Assembly (NCBI GenBank): GCA_905221605.1
Contig: CAJNDS010002273.1
Location: forward strand, 480,574-525,573
Reading direction: 5' to 3'
DNA length: 45,000 nt
Source: Symbiodinium natans
Taxonomy: Eukaryota > Sar > Dinophyceae > Suessiales > Symbiodiniaceae
Below the pieces are notes generated by a model. That model did no database searches. It was not told the origin of the DNA and saw only the letters and a program-made list of their open reading frames with translations. Of this stretch, positions 31,801 through 40,258 are shown one piece after another (position 1 is the stretch's first letter; each line of letters opens with the position of its first letter). A program made the translations under genes and the position numbers.

Positions 31801-34800
31801 TCACTTCTTTTTCCGATTGTTGGCAATCTTGAGGTGAAGTTGCAGCAGAATATACTCCAGGTCCGAAATCGTAAGAATAGGATCCTGTATGCCCCTTTGA
31901 ATTGAGGATACCAATCCTTCTCTCTTTGCGTCCTCAATCGCCTGGCAAGATTGACCCAGCTCTTCATTCGCATTGGCAGACCCTGGTGCCTCCGCATCGG
32001 ATGGACGATCCTTTTCCTCAGGATCTTGCACCATTACCACCTCTTCTTTTTTGGGACTCTGACTTTTCTCCTTCTTCTTTGTCTTTCCACCGACATTTGA
32101 CTTTGTGCGCGTCTTCGAGGATTTTTCCACTGCAGAAGCCACCACATTGGATGTTGATCCACCCTTCTCAATGATCGTCGGCATCTTCTTCGGCTTTGGA
32201 ACCATGAGAGTGTAAGGATCTTCGATAGCTGCAGCTTTCCTCTTCTTTTTTACCTTTTTCTTCTCCTCCTCAACGGCAACCTCCGTCTCCGAAGTCTCAA
32301 CCACTTCTTTTTCGGCAGGAATATCTTTGCTGGACTCCCCTTCTAGGGACCTCTTTTTCCCTTTTTTGGGATCCTTTTCTTCTCCCAAATTGGCTCGCTC
32401 ATACCATATCCTCAGGTCATTGACCCATTCTTCCACCTCCGCGAGCGAAACATCGTACGACTTCACTACTTCGAGAAGTTCCAGCACTGACAACATTTCA
32501 GTGGTCCACGAAACCCATACTTGATCCATTTGGTCAGCATCTCCAGTGAACTTCAGGAGTTTGAACAATGGGTCCGCCTCTGCTCGAGCCAAATCTGGCT
32601 TGCCACCGGAGAGAAATGAAATCGCCTCCATCAACAGTTCCGTCATCTTGGTCTCTTCGTCATAAACCATAAAATCCTCCTCATCATCATCGAACTGTTC
32701 AGGAGGGATCTCCTTTTCTCCACCATTTGCACCAGACTTTCTCCTTGGACCATCCCTTGGGGGCGTCCTTGGAGACCTTGGCCTCTGTTTTTCCAACGGA
32801 ACACCATGCTCGAAGACACACCTGTCACCAAATCGACACTTCCCAGACCGAGCAAACTGGACGCACCTCACACCAGTTGCATCATGCGAGAACCCACAAT
32901 CCTTTCCAGCGAAACATTCTCTCCCTGCCACATAGTATTTGCACCAATATGAATGTAGCACCACATCATCTTCGGAATGGATGAATTTGCAGTCGTCACC
33001 AAATTTGCAGCGATCTTTCCCTTTGCCAAACCAATAGCAGAAACCCTTCTTCCTCTTCTCCAAGCGCTCTGCCTCATACCGGTCCATAGGGCGACTGTGC
33101 TCTACATGAACATTGCCATGTACCTGGGGACTGCTCCCTTCACCCGACGTGCTATCAGTATTTGGTGCTTGGAGTACAGCTGGAAAACCTGGCCTTGGTC
33201 CTACCACCTTCATGATCGGTTTTCCGCCAACTCCTGAGCCATGCTGAGACGATCCAAAAACATTGAACATCTTCATGAAGGCCTTCCTAGCGCCAATCTT
33301 CTGCACCCTTTTGATTGGACGTTTCATTGCTCCAACCTTGCATCCAGATGCATTCAAACGACGCAACCTTCTAAACCCAACTCTATGTCCCTTCTTCCAA
33401 AGAGCCATAAGAATTTTAGAGGCAGTGACATTCTCCACCTCTACCTTTTCCAATGATCCCTCACTTCCCGGAACAAACCCATCCATCTCTGAAGACCTTT
33501 CCATCTTTTTTGACACCACTTCGTCGAGGTAGTCTTCTGAAATCCAGGGAAAGTTCCCCTTAGAGGAAGGATTGTCATCATTGTTTGGTCCTTCACCAGG
33601 ATATCCTTTGGTGCTGTCAAAGATCTTACCAGTAGTGCGGTCCTGCATAGAGAAATTCGAAGCCACGCGGGAGTACACTGACCACAAGAAAATCCTTGTG
33701 TCCGCCAGTCTGGATGACCCACTGGATTTCTCCTCTTCCGGAGAAACTTCTGGCGCTTTGCCCTTCCCTCCAGTGTCACCGCTTGTCTCACCTCCAGCAT
33801 CTTCAATGGGAATAAGGGATTCATTGTTCCCTTGATCAAGCACCGCATCCTCTAGTCCAAGAACTTCCAGCATCGCTGTCGAAGGATCCACCTCCTCATC
33901 CGCATCGTCGTCCATCCTTCTCCAGAGAGCCTCCAATTGGTCCGCACAAGTCGCCGCTTGAAGAAACTCCATCAACCGAGCCCTCCCGCGCTGCCAGAGA
34001 AATTCTGAAACCATCACCGACCCTTGTGCTCCCAGATTCAGGAATGGGTGAACCATTTTGGCTACCCTCGCCATAAGTTCAATATGAACTTCCATGCCTG
34101 GACTGCGGCTCCAATCATAGGCAATTGCCTCCATAGCAGTACCAAACTTGTCCGTATTCTTGAATTCCCCTTCCAGACCAGGAGACAACAAGGCACCCAT
34201 CACCGAAAGAGGGTAATTCCCCACCGCCGGCAAGCACGGGTTGTCATGGAACGAATGATGCAGGTCAGTATAATATCCTTGATCTCTCCTTTGAAAAAGG
34301 AGTGTTCCAGTCCCTAGCTGGGCATTCATTTCATCCACTTGAACCATTTCAGCACATATCCTCTGTGCCAGGTGCGCCATTGCTGGCCAGACGGTACGAT
34401 CGGTCAGACCGCGATGCATAACCCAATCAGTTGTTGGCGACTGGATCAGCGTTCCTGGATCATACACCATAACCATTGCACCGTCTCCCATTGACTGATC
34501 AGCATCGTCCTCCAGTGCCAGGTTCTCATCCTGTTCGCTTGCACCCTCGGATGACATGCTAATAACCAAATTTCGATCCATCTTATTGGACCCTTTTTGG
34601 CAATCTCTTTGCCCCATTGGCAACTTGCCAACTGCAACCTTCCAATAAATTCGAGTCAGAAGGCCTTTCACCAGCAATTGCTGAAGGTCACTCCTCACCG
34701 GACCACCATCCAACATCTTCGCATCATTACCACGGAGATCATTGCTCCCGCCTTCTCCTTCTTTTTGGTCGGTCTCCTCGCCAGAAATCTGTACTGCTCC

Positions 34801-37800
34801 TTCCGGCGCCGTCTCCTGTCCAGCCACTTCATGCCCAGGAAGAACTTGAGCGCTTTCAGAGACATTCACCTGTCCAGCAGCACCTTGCCCAGGTAAAACC
34901 TCATCCGTGGAGCCCACCGCCAGCGAACCAACCATAACTGAACCATCCCTTGTTCTTTTTTGAGACCGTTCAGCTCGACGAGAAGGTTGTGGTAGCGAAA
35001 AAACTTGTGAAGTCACTTCTTGGCGGGTCTCCCCCCGCGACGCTTTGTCGCGCCCTTCGCCAAGGTGAACCGATTTTTTCGGCCCATCATTGGAGCCTGA
35101 AGAACCACTTTGTGGAACATTGCCACGACTCGCAGTTCTCCACGAATCCCTTTCTTGCAAAAAGAGTTCCTTCAGGCGTTGTACCGCATTGGTCTCCTCC
35201 TCGCTTGAATCGCTTGAGGAAGCGGCATACGAGACCAAAGCCTCCGCCTGGTCATCATCATCCACCACATCTGCCCACGCTCTGCTGAATGGATACGACA
35301 AACCACCACGAGGTTTCACCGGCTCCAGTGGCTTCGGTTTTTCCACCACTTCCGCCAGTTGCACTCGTCGTTGTGACCGAGATCGTGGCACCTGTCGCAC
35401 CTGTTTTTTGTCCAGCAAGGGCCTTCCCCTTCTTACAGGGTTTGATCTTGACCGATACTTTTTCGTTGGTGGATTCACCGGCGGCATTCCAACTCCCACC
35501 AACCGCAGCTTCTGTACGCACAACGGAGACCTCTGCGCAAGCGTCCAACCATCACGGTACCTGACCTTATCAAAAAGCTCCCGATAGGAACCTCTCGGCA
35601 TAGTTTTTGCACCGGAGTCTTCAGCTTCACGCACCTGAGTGAGGGTTCGCACCGCCGCTCTTCCAGTCCCTTTGTTCCCAGAAGATTGTTGTACCCGTAC
35701 AGATGCATCAGAAGGAACTGCCTTTTCCGGTCCTCCCGGTCGATATCGGACCTCACCCACCAATTGCAGAATTTTGCATGCGGTCACTTTGTTGATCCCT
35801 TTGTCAACCAAATCTTCCACAAAGATGAACTCTTGCAAGTCCGACACATTGGTCACACCAAGCGTAATCATCACCTCACTTACATGAGGGGTATACACCC
35901 ACAGGTGTGCGTTGCGAGCCATCCAATTTTCAATCGGCTCCTCCGGATTGTGAAGCTGAGTACTAGTGGATGCAGCCACCGAATTCTTTTGCTCATCAGC
36001 TTCTACTTCATCCAGAATACCTTTTTCACCATCTTTTTGTGACACATTGGTCATTTGCAGCGCTTTTGGTGCCGAGGATGAGGAAGATTCAGCTCCCCCA
36101 CTCGCAGGTGGCTGAAAAGTGCTTCTATCCGTAAGCTCCCATCCTCTCTCTTTTTCAAACCGGACCTGATTGGCCACCTGTACCAAGTGTTTCAGGAGCG
36201 ACAGCCGCTCCTCTGACATCTCGTCATGGGAGTACTTGCAGAAATTTAACCCTTTCCGGCAACGTCCTCTGAGGTAATAATCGAAACAGCAATGGTGGAA
36301 CCCTGCGTCCCTTAGTGACTTCCTGGAAGCATTGTCCCAAGCTTTGCCGGGCTCCCAAGTCCCTTCCAATGCCACATCATCGTTGTGAAGGTACCTGCAT
36401 GCAGTCCCATATTTACAACCACCTTGATTGTAATACAGACACAGCCGACCTTTTGGCTCACCCGACGTAGGCTCACCCTTTGATGCACCTTTGCCAAAAT
36501 TGTACTTGGCCCGGAAGGCTAAATCCTCCCGCTCCTGCTGTGCCTCATCCACTGTACCTTCCTCTGTGGGAGGGTCACCGATGTTCCCGTCCTCATCATC
36601 AGCTTCTTGGCTATTCTTTGGATCAGTTGACCCCCCTTCTGGCCAACCTTCACCGTACCGACGATGCTCATAGGGACACCCATCGCCATTGCGACACCTT
36701 CCCTTATTGAAGAACCTGCACAGCTTGCTGTAACCAGGTGACAACACCGTCTTTGGTGTCATGTAAGCCTTTTTGTACTGGTCAGGATCCATGTAGGCTT
36801 CCATTGGCTTGTTCTCCCTTTTGCTCATGGATTGCACTGCACCATCAAGCTCCTGCAAAAATAGCTTGGTGTCCAACCAAAGCGCGTTCCAAAACTCATC
36901 TTCCCCTTGATTCAGCACCGTTGCCACCGCTTCACCCACAACTGGTCGAGAAAATCTCCTTTTTCTGCATGCCAGTTCGAAAAGCGCGTTGTGGTACTGT
37001 TTTCGGGAAAAAGTGGTTAACTTCCCCAAGCCTGTGCTTTCTGTACCATCAGGCTTCCAACCATCATTTTGCAAGATGCCATACGCGCGCCGAGCTTCCG
37101 CATTGAGGAATGCCTGATCCGCAACACACTCCTGTAAATCTTCCATCGGCCGACCTAACAGCATCCCAGTAATTTTGCCAACATAGGCTTCCTCTTCATT
37201 TCCATTCTCCAGAAGAGCTTTGTAGATCTTTTCTCCATAAAGTTGCCTTTCTTTTCGTTCTTCAGAAGACAACTCCTGTACCACAAGCTCTTCATCGGAT
37301 TGCTCTTCCTCCTGTTTCCAGTCCCATTGACCGTTGGAATCTTGGTACCATTGACCAGCATACCATGAATCCGTCCACCACGTACTCCAGCCGCTGGGTT
37401 TCCACTTCCGCAGCGTCGAAGAAGAGTCCTCCGTGCCCTCTTCCAAAACCAGAAAGGTGTCTAAGATTATGGTACCATCATCTTCCACTCGTTTCACTGT
37501 TCCATTGACAGTATCACCAAACTTGAACTGATATGCATTGTTCCCTTCTGCAGGAATCAATACATTCATATCCCCATGGTCCAAAAAGGCTCCATACCCA
37601 TTGATGCAGCGCACTAGACCCATGATCTCATCTCCCTCTTGATAGCAATGTGGCCCAGGTGACTCCAAGGCTCCCGCTCGGGGCACTTTCTTTACACGCT
37701 CTTCAGAAACCATCTCTGTATCATCGGCTCCTGGCGCATCCTTTGTCTTCACCTTTGGGTCACACTGCTCGTCCTGCTCCACGAGTCCCACAAACTCATC
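31801..37800 (-). CDS. Retroelement ORF2: S1-like and six-CCCH-finger protein, expressed by -1 frameshift
   Basis: 1999 residues follow the shift point; the open frame starts after a TGA at 37821-37819 and has no ATG near its 5' end. Residues about 55-114 look like an S1/OB RNA-binding fold (GDEIMGLVRCINGYGAFLDH). A Trp-rich stretch follows at 133-161. Six CCCH zinc fingers are visible: C361-C369-C375-H379, C454-C462-C468-H472, C505-C514-C521-H525, then a tandem trio starting at C1588, C1620 and C1646 (last His 1665). A Lys-rich, nuclear-signal-like tract lies near the C-terminus. Known CCCH fingers bind RNA. Here they occupy the place of the CCHC knuckles of normal Gag proteins. No enzymatic motif is visible. 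Presumed role (inference): RNA packaging or particle structure. Confidence 0.8.
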   Translation of the reverse strand, partial: DEFVGLVEQDEQCDPKVKTKDAPGADDTEMVSEERVKKVPRAGALESPGPHCYQEGDEIMGLVRCINGYGAFLDHGDMNVLIPAEGNNAYQFKFGDTVNGTVKRVEDDGTIILDTFLVLEEGTEDSSSTLRKWKPSGWSTWWTDSWYAGQWYQDSNGQWDWKQEEEQSDEELVVQELSSEERKERQLYGEKIYKALLENGNEEEAYVGKITGMLLGRPMEDLQECVADQAFLNAEARRAYGILQNDGWKPDGTESTGLGKLTTFSRKQYHNALFELACRKRRFSRPVVGEAVATVLNQGEDEFWNALWLDTKLFLQELDGAVQSMSKRENKPMEAYMDPDQYKKAYMTPKTVLSPGYSKLCRFFNKGRCRNGDGCPYEHRRYGEGWPEGGSTDPKNSQEADDEDGNIGDPPTEEGTVDEAQQEREDLAFRAKYNFGKGASKGEPTSGEPKGRLCLYYNQGGCKYGTACRYLHNDDVALEGTWEPGKAWDNASRKSLRDAGFHHCCFDYYLRGRCRKGLNFCKYSHDEMSEERLSLLKHLVQVANQVRFEKERGWELTDRSTFQPPASGGAESSSSSAPKALQMTNVSQKDGEKGILDEVEADEQKNSVAASTSTQLHNPEEPIENWMARNAHLWVYTPHVSEVMITLGVTNVSDLQEFIFVEDLVDKGINKVTACKILQLVGEVRYRPGGPEKAVPSDASVRVQQSSGNKGTGRAAVRTLTQVREAEDSGAKTMPRGSYRELFDKVRYRDGWTLAQRSPLCVQKLRLVGVGMPPVNPPTKKYRSRSNPVRRGRPLLDKKQVRQVPRSRSQRRVQLAEVVEKPKPLEPVKPRGGLSYPFSRAWADVVDDDDQAEALVSYAASSSDSSEEETNAVQRLKELFLQERDSWRTASRGNVPQSGSSGSNDGPKKSVHLGEGRDKASRGETRQEVTSQVFSLPQPSRRAERSQKRTRDGSVMVGSLAVGSTDEVLPGQGAAGQVNVSESAQVLPGHEVAGQETAPEGAVQISGEETDQKEGEGGSNDLRGNDAKMLDGGPVRSDLQQLLVKGLLTRIYWKVAVGKLPMGQRDCQKGSNKMDRNLVISMSSEGASEQDENLALEDDADQSMGDGAMVMVYDPGTLIQSPTTDWVMHRGLTDRTVWPAMAHLAQRICAEMVQVDEMNAQLGTGTLLFQRRDQGYYTDLHHSFHDNPCLPAVGNYPLSVMGALLSPGLEGEFKNTDKFGTAMEAIAYDWSRSPGMEVHIELMARVAKMVHPFLNLGAQGSVMVSEFLWQRGRARLMEFLQAATCADQLEALWRRMDDDADEEVDPSTAMLEVLGLEDAVLDQGNNESLIPIEDAGGETSGDTGGKGKAPEVSPEEEKSSGSSRLADTRIFLWSVYSRVASNFSMQDRTTGKIFDSTKGYPGEGPNNDDNPSSKGNFPWISEDYLDEVVSKKMERSSEMDGFVPGSEGSLEKVEVENVTASKILMALWKKGHRVGFRRLRRLNASGCKVGAMKRPIKRVQKIGARKAFMKMFNVFGSSQHGSGVGGKPIMKVVGPRPGFPAVLQAPNTDSTSGEGSSPQVHGNVHVEHSRPMDRYEAERLEKRKKGFCYWFGKGKDRCKFGDDCKFIHSEDDVVLHSYWCKYYVAGRECFAGKDCGFSHDATGVRCVQFARSGKCRFGDRCVFEHGVPLEKQRPRSPRTPPRDGPRRKSGANGGEKEIPPEQFDDDEEDFMVYDEETKMTELLMEAISFLSGGKPDLARAEADPLFKLLKFTGDADQMDQVWVSWTTEMLSVLELLEVVKSYDVSLAEVEEWVNDLRIWYERANLGEEKDPKKGKKRSLEGESSKDIPAEKEVVETSETEVAVEEEKKKVKKKRKAAAIEDPYTLMVPKPKKMPTIIEKGGSTSNVVASAVEKSSKTRTKSNVGGKTKKKEKSQSPKKEEVVMVQDPEEKDRPSDAEAPGSANANEELGQSCQAIEDAKREGLVSSIQRGIQDPILTISDLEYILLQLHLKIANNRKKK

Positions 37801-39602
37801 TTTTTTGTGCTCCTGGATTCAGGACCTCCCTTTTTCTCCGCCAACGGCTTTGCCTCATCTGCTGTAGTTCGCTCGGTGTCGACTTCCGGTGAACTTCCAG
37901 ACGGCAACGCTTCTCCCTTCATGGGAGTGGACCCATCATTGGAGTCCTTTGTCTCACCTTCTGCAGCAGGCAAATCTTCTTCCACTGCAGGGCAATTGAG
38001 TCGATCATCCACGGCAGGCACGCTTTCTTCCACCGCAGGCTCCTTTGGTTCCATGGCCTCCAAAGGAGAATTTCCACCATCATTGACCACAGCTGCCTCA
38101 TTGGCTCCGGTGTAGCCCTTGTCATTTCGTTCCTCGCTGCTAACTTCAGGTTGCACCAGTGCGTCCACCTGTGAACCTCCATCATCAGCTGCTGCGGAGA
38201 CCTGCGCCCCATTGTTGCAGTCGCCCGTGAAACGTACCACCACATGCACCTCAACCCGTGCTTCCTTCGCACTCCAGGTAATATCTGGCGCATCAACCCG
38301 CGCATCATTGGCGCTCCAGGCCTCATTTTTCAGATCATCCGTGTCTCCAGCTATTCCAGAAGCTTCTTTTTCCCTTTGAATGGCAGAATTCTTGGCACCA
38401 AACGAAGAGACCTCCTCAGTCGTAACACACAACTTTTTCTCTCCATCCTCCGAATCTCCAGGACCACCTTCCTGAACAACAGGTACCACATCCACCACTC
38501 GCTCTTCTGCAGCCGACACAGTTCCGATCACCTCATTGGGCATTTTCTCTTCTGGATCCACCAATTCCATCGCTGCCCCACCCTCAGAAAGCGCTTCTGT
38601 TTCTTCCCGATCCAGGTGTTGAGCTCCAGCGATGTTGGCTTGGTTCCCAGGAATCCCTTCCTCATCAGGAGAACCCGAGGTCGGGGCGTCACCATCAGCC
38701 CTAGGACCGCTATCCCTGATAGTAGAGGAAAAATCTTTTTCACCTAAACTATTTACACTACCCTGGAATGCCCTCGTAGACTCAGTCTTCGGAGTAGAGG
38801 ATGAAGAATCCAGTGCCGCCTCCATTTCCAGCTCATTGCCCAAAGGAGACCCAACCACCTCGTCACTCTTCACCTTTTCACCTACCACCGGCAATGTCCA
38901 CTTGGTTTCGTGCGTATCCAGGCAGTAATAATATTGTCTCCCATCTTCATGGAGGTGCAATTCCCACATTGTGCCATCACACGCTTGGATCAGATGCTCG
39001 TCTTTCCGAAAACCGTCCCTTTCAGAAACCTGTCGCATCTCGTCCTCTTCTTCTGACAGCTGTCGCAACCGTTCAGCCTCCATCTGTAGGATCTCCTCCT
39101 CCCCCATGGCGTATTCAGCAGCAGGTGCAGCTTCAAAGCCGTCCGCACCCTTCTGTTTGTGACCGCTTCCACCACCTTGGGAACTCGAAGATGGACCCTT
39201 TTTGATCTTGTTCAACGGCCTCCTGGTCGCTTGTAGCACTTCTCCAATCAGATCGGTCTGAGACTCTTGGTCTACCATTCGACCCGAAGTCGAAGACGAC
39301 GGCTGGTACCCGTGTTTGTGTAACACTCGTAAAACAGTCACCTCCATTTCACGATCTATGCCACCAGTCGCATCCCAGTTCCTTTTTTCACCAGGCTTTG
39401 GCGGTACAGAAACAGCACGTCCTTCAGCTTCAGCATTGCTAACCATATCCCTATTGGGATTCATACCCACATTGGGGCTTTCTGCAACCAAGGCCTCTTC
39501 CAGATGTTCTTCAGCGCCGGGAATCACCTCTTCCAACACCGATCTCTCGCACCATTTCCAGCTCCACCATTTTGTCCACCATCCGAGGCAGGTTGGAGCC
39601 AT
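37749..39602 (-). CDS. Retroelement ORF1: WW-domain protein
   Basis: 617 residues from the first in-frame ATG (39602); an in-frame TTG 11 codons earlier is not needed. The start is Trp-rich (GWWTKWWSWKW). A WW domain is visible at about residues 210-238: W213, the tyrosine block Y224-Y226 (GRQYYYC), W235 and P238. WW domains bind proline-rich ligands. The rest is acidic, Ser/Glu/Ala-rich and probably disordered. ORF1 overlaps the ORF2 frame by 70 nt (37749-37818) and ends in TGA. Translation with the -1 shift gives 601 residues plus ORF2, 2600 in total. Confidence 0.8.
   Translation of the reverse strand: MAPTCLGWWTKWWSWKWCERSVLEEVIPGAEEHLEEALVAESPNVGMNPNRDMVSNAEAEGRAVSVPPKPGEKRNWDATGGIDREMEVTVLRVLHKHGYQPSSSTSGRMVDQESQTDLIGEVLQATRRPLNKIKKGPSSSSQGGGSGHKQKGADGFEAAPAAEYAMGEEEILQMEAERLRQLSEEEDEMRQVSERDGFRKDEHLIQACDGTMWELHLHEDGRQYYYCLDTHETKWTLPVVGEKVKSDEVVGSPLGNELEMEAALDSSSSTPKTESTRAFQGSVNSLGEKDFSSTIRDSGPRADGDAPTSGSPDEEGIPGNQANIAGAQHLDREETEALSEGGAAMELVDPEEKMPNEVIGTVSAAEERVVDVVPVVQEGGPGDSEDGEKKLCVTTEEVSSFGAKNSAIQREKEASGIAGDTDDLKNEAWSANDARVDAPDITWSAKEARVEVHVVVRFTGDCNNGAQVSAAADDGGSQVDALVQPEVSSEERNDKGYTGANEAAVVNDGGNSPLEAMEPKEPAVEESVPAVDDRLNCPAVEEDLPAAEGETKDSNDGSTPMKGEALPSGSSPEVDTERTTADEAKPLAEKKGGPESRSTKKMSLWDSWSRTSSVTQR
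37800..37806 (-). promoter_or_regulatory. -1 ribosomal frameshift site A_AAA_AAG
   Basis: On the minus strand the ORF1 frame reads ACA AAA AAG, giving the canonical X_XXY_YYZ heptamer. The shift enters ORF2 exactly (next codon GAT at 37800). About 9 nt downstream a possible stimulatory hairpin is visible: TGGG (37790-37787) with CCCA (37759-37756), enclosing CTCGT (37785-37781) with ACGAG (37772-37768). The ORF2 frame upstream is closed by TGA at 37821, so the site lies in the only 70-nt window where a shift is possible. Confidence 0.8.
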
Positions 39603-39619
39603 CGCTTCGGAGAAGGCAT
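39524..39619 (-). CDS. uORF overlapping the ORF1 start
   Basis: A 31-codon frame from the first ATG after the LTR (39619) overlaps the ORF1 ATG at 39602 in another frame. It may lower ORF1 initiation. No product is implied. Confidence 0.35.
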   Translation of the reverse strand: MPSPKRWLQPASDGGQNGGAGNGARDRCWKR

Positions 39620-39673
39620 TGCTTCTTGATCCCAAAACCTTGAAAGAACACTTAACCGCAGGGAACCTAATTT

Positions 39674-39685
39674 GGGCTCATAACC
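39674..39685 (-). promoter_or_regulatory. Primer-binding site for an initiator tRNA-Met half-molecule
   Basis: GGTTATGAGCCC follows the 5' LTR with no gap. Its complement, GGGCTCATAACC, is the anticodon-loop region of eukaryotic initiator tRNA-Met. Drosophila copia is primed at the equivalent internal position by a cleaved tRNA-iMet. Confidence 0.7.
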
Positions 39686-39972
39686 TACGGGGGGACAACC
39701 AAGGAAGGAAATCAACTCCCCTAATCGCCCTGAACTTATATTTCCCAGATCGAACCAAGAAACAACCAAGAACACGGATAAGAGCAACCCAGGGGGGAAG
39801 GAAAGGGGGAAGGAACCCACACCCTTACCAAACCCTAAGAACCCAGGCACTTCTTTTTGAACTTGTGGCTTTCTGTTCAAGCCCATCTTGAGCCAAATAC
39901 GATTACCGGGTTCATTAACCCTTCCAACTTCCAACACTAACTCCTTTCTACAATACCAATTGCAGCTCCGCA
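39686..39972 (-). repeat. 5' LTR
   Basis: 287 bp, 99.7% identical to the copy at 31144-31430. It includes TTTGGCTCAAG (39897-39887) followed directly by ATG, and an AT-rich GGGAAATATAAG that could serve as a promoter element. Confidence 0.95.
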
Positions 39973-39975
39973 TCG

Positions 39976-40043
39976 GGTTTAGGGTTTAGGGTTTAGGGTT
40001 TAGGGTTTAGGGTTTAGGGTTTAGGGTTTAGGGTTTAGGGTTC
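39976..40043. repeat. TTTAGGG array flanking the LTR element
   Basis: Nine to ten perfect units. With the block at 31114-31143 on the other side, it indicates that the element inserted into a telomere-like array. Confidence 0.95.
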
Positions 40044-40150
40044 CTACATCTGGGGATGTCCCCTGATACTGACAGTCCTTAATAGAGACTCCACTACCCC
40101 CTCTTATCATCCCTATTAAGTATAAGCATCCCAACCTACATCCCACAAAC

Positions 40151-40258
40151 CTGAGCCGTTCTGCACGCCTTGAGCATCTCTTCATGGCTGGCACCGGTGA
40201 AGCCCGGGACAGGCCCACTTCCACAGCATTGTTGTCCCATGGCTGCCACAAATATTCT
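40151..40258 (-). CDS. Exon of the 27-41 kb gene
   Basis: Exactly 36 codons: RIFVAAMGQQCCGSGPVPGF then TGASHEEMLKACRTAQ. The acceptor is TTTTTTGTGAG (ends 40259) and the donor is CAG|GTTTGT. It joins in phase to 41182-41233 upstream and 30602-30710 downstream. No family is recognised. Confidence 0.55.

Larger units (their letters stand above)
31144..39972 (-). mobile_element. Complete LTR retroelement without a recognisable pol (copia-like priming, two ORFs)
   Basis: It is 8829 bp, transcribed on the minus strand. In transcript order: 5' LTR (39972-39686), primer-binding site abutting the LTR, a 31-codon uORF, ORF1 (WW domain), a -1 frameshift site, ORF2 (S1-like domain plus six CCCH fingers), polypurine tract, 3' LTR (31430-31144). 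The LTRs match at 286 of 287 positions, so the insertion is recent. Outer flanks on both sides are TTTAGGG arrays; the adjacent pentamers are TAGGG and TCGGG, a possible 5-bp target duplication with one mismatch. I looked for D-T/S-G protease, HHCC and DDE integrase, and YxDD reverse-transcriptase motifs and found none. It is probably mobilised by a partner element. Confidence 0.85.

Noticed and set aside
31801-37791. ORF2 initiating at GTG 37791
   Set aside because: There is no ATG near the start; the frameshift heptamer in the overlap explains expression better than a non-AUG start.
31801-39602. Retroviral-type protease, RT, RNase H or integrase in the LTR element
   Set aside because: Candidate strings such as DTGGKGK, VVDDDD and AYDWS were examined; none lies in the right hydrophobic or motif context.
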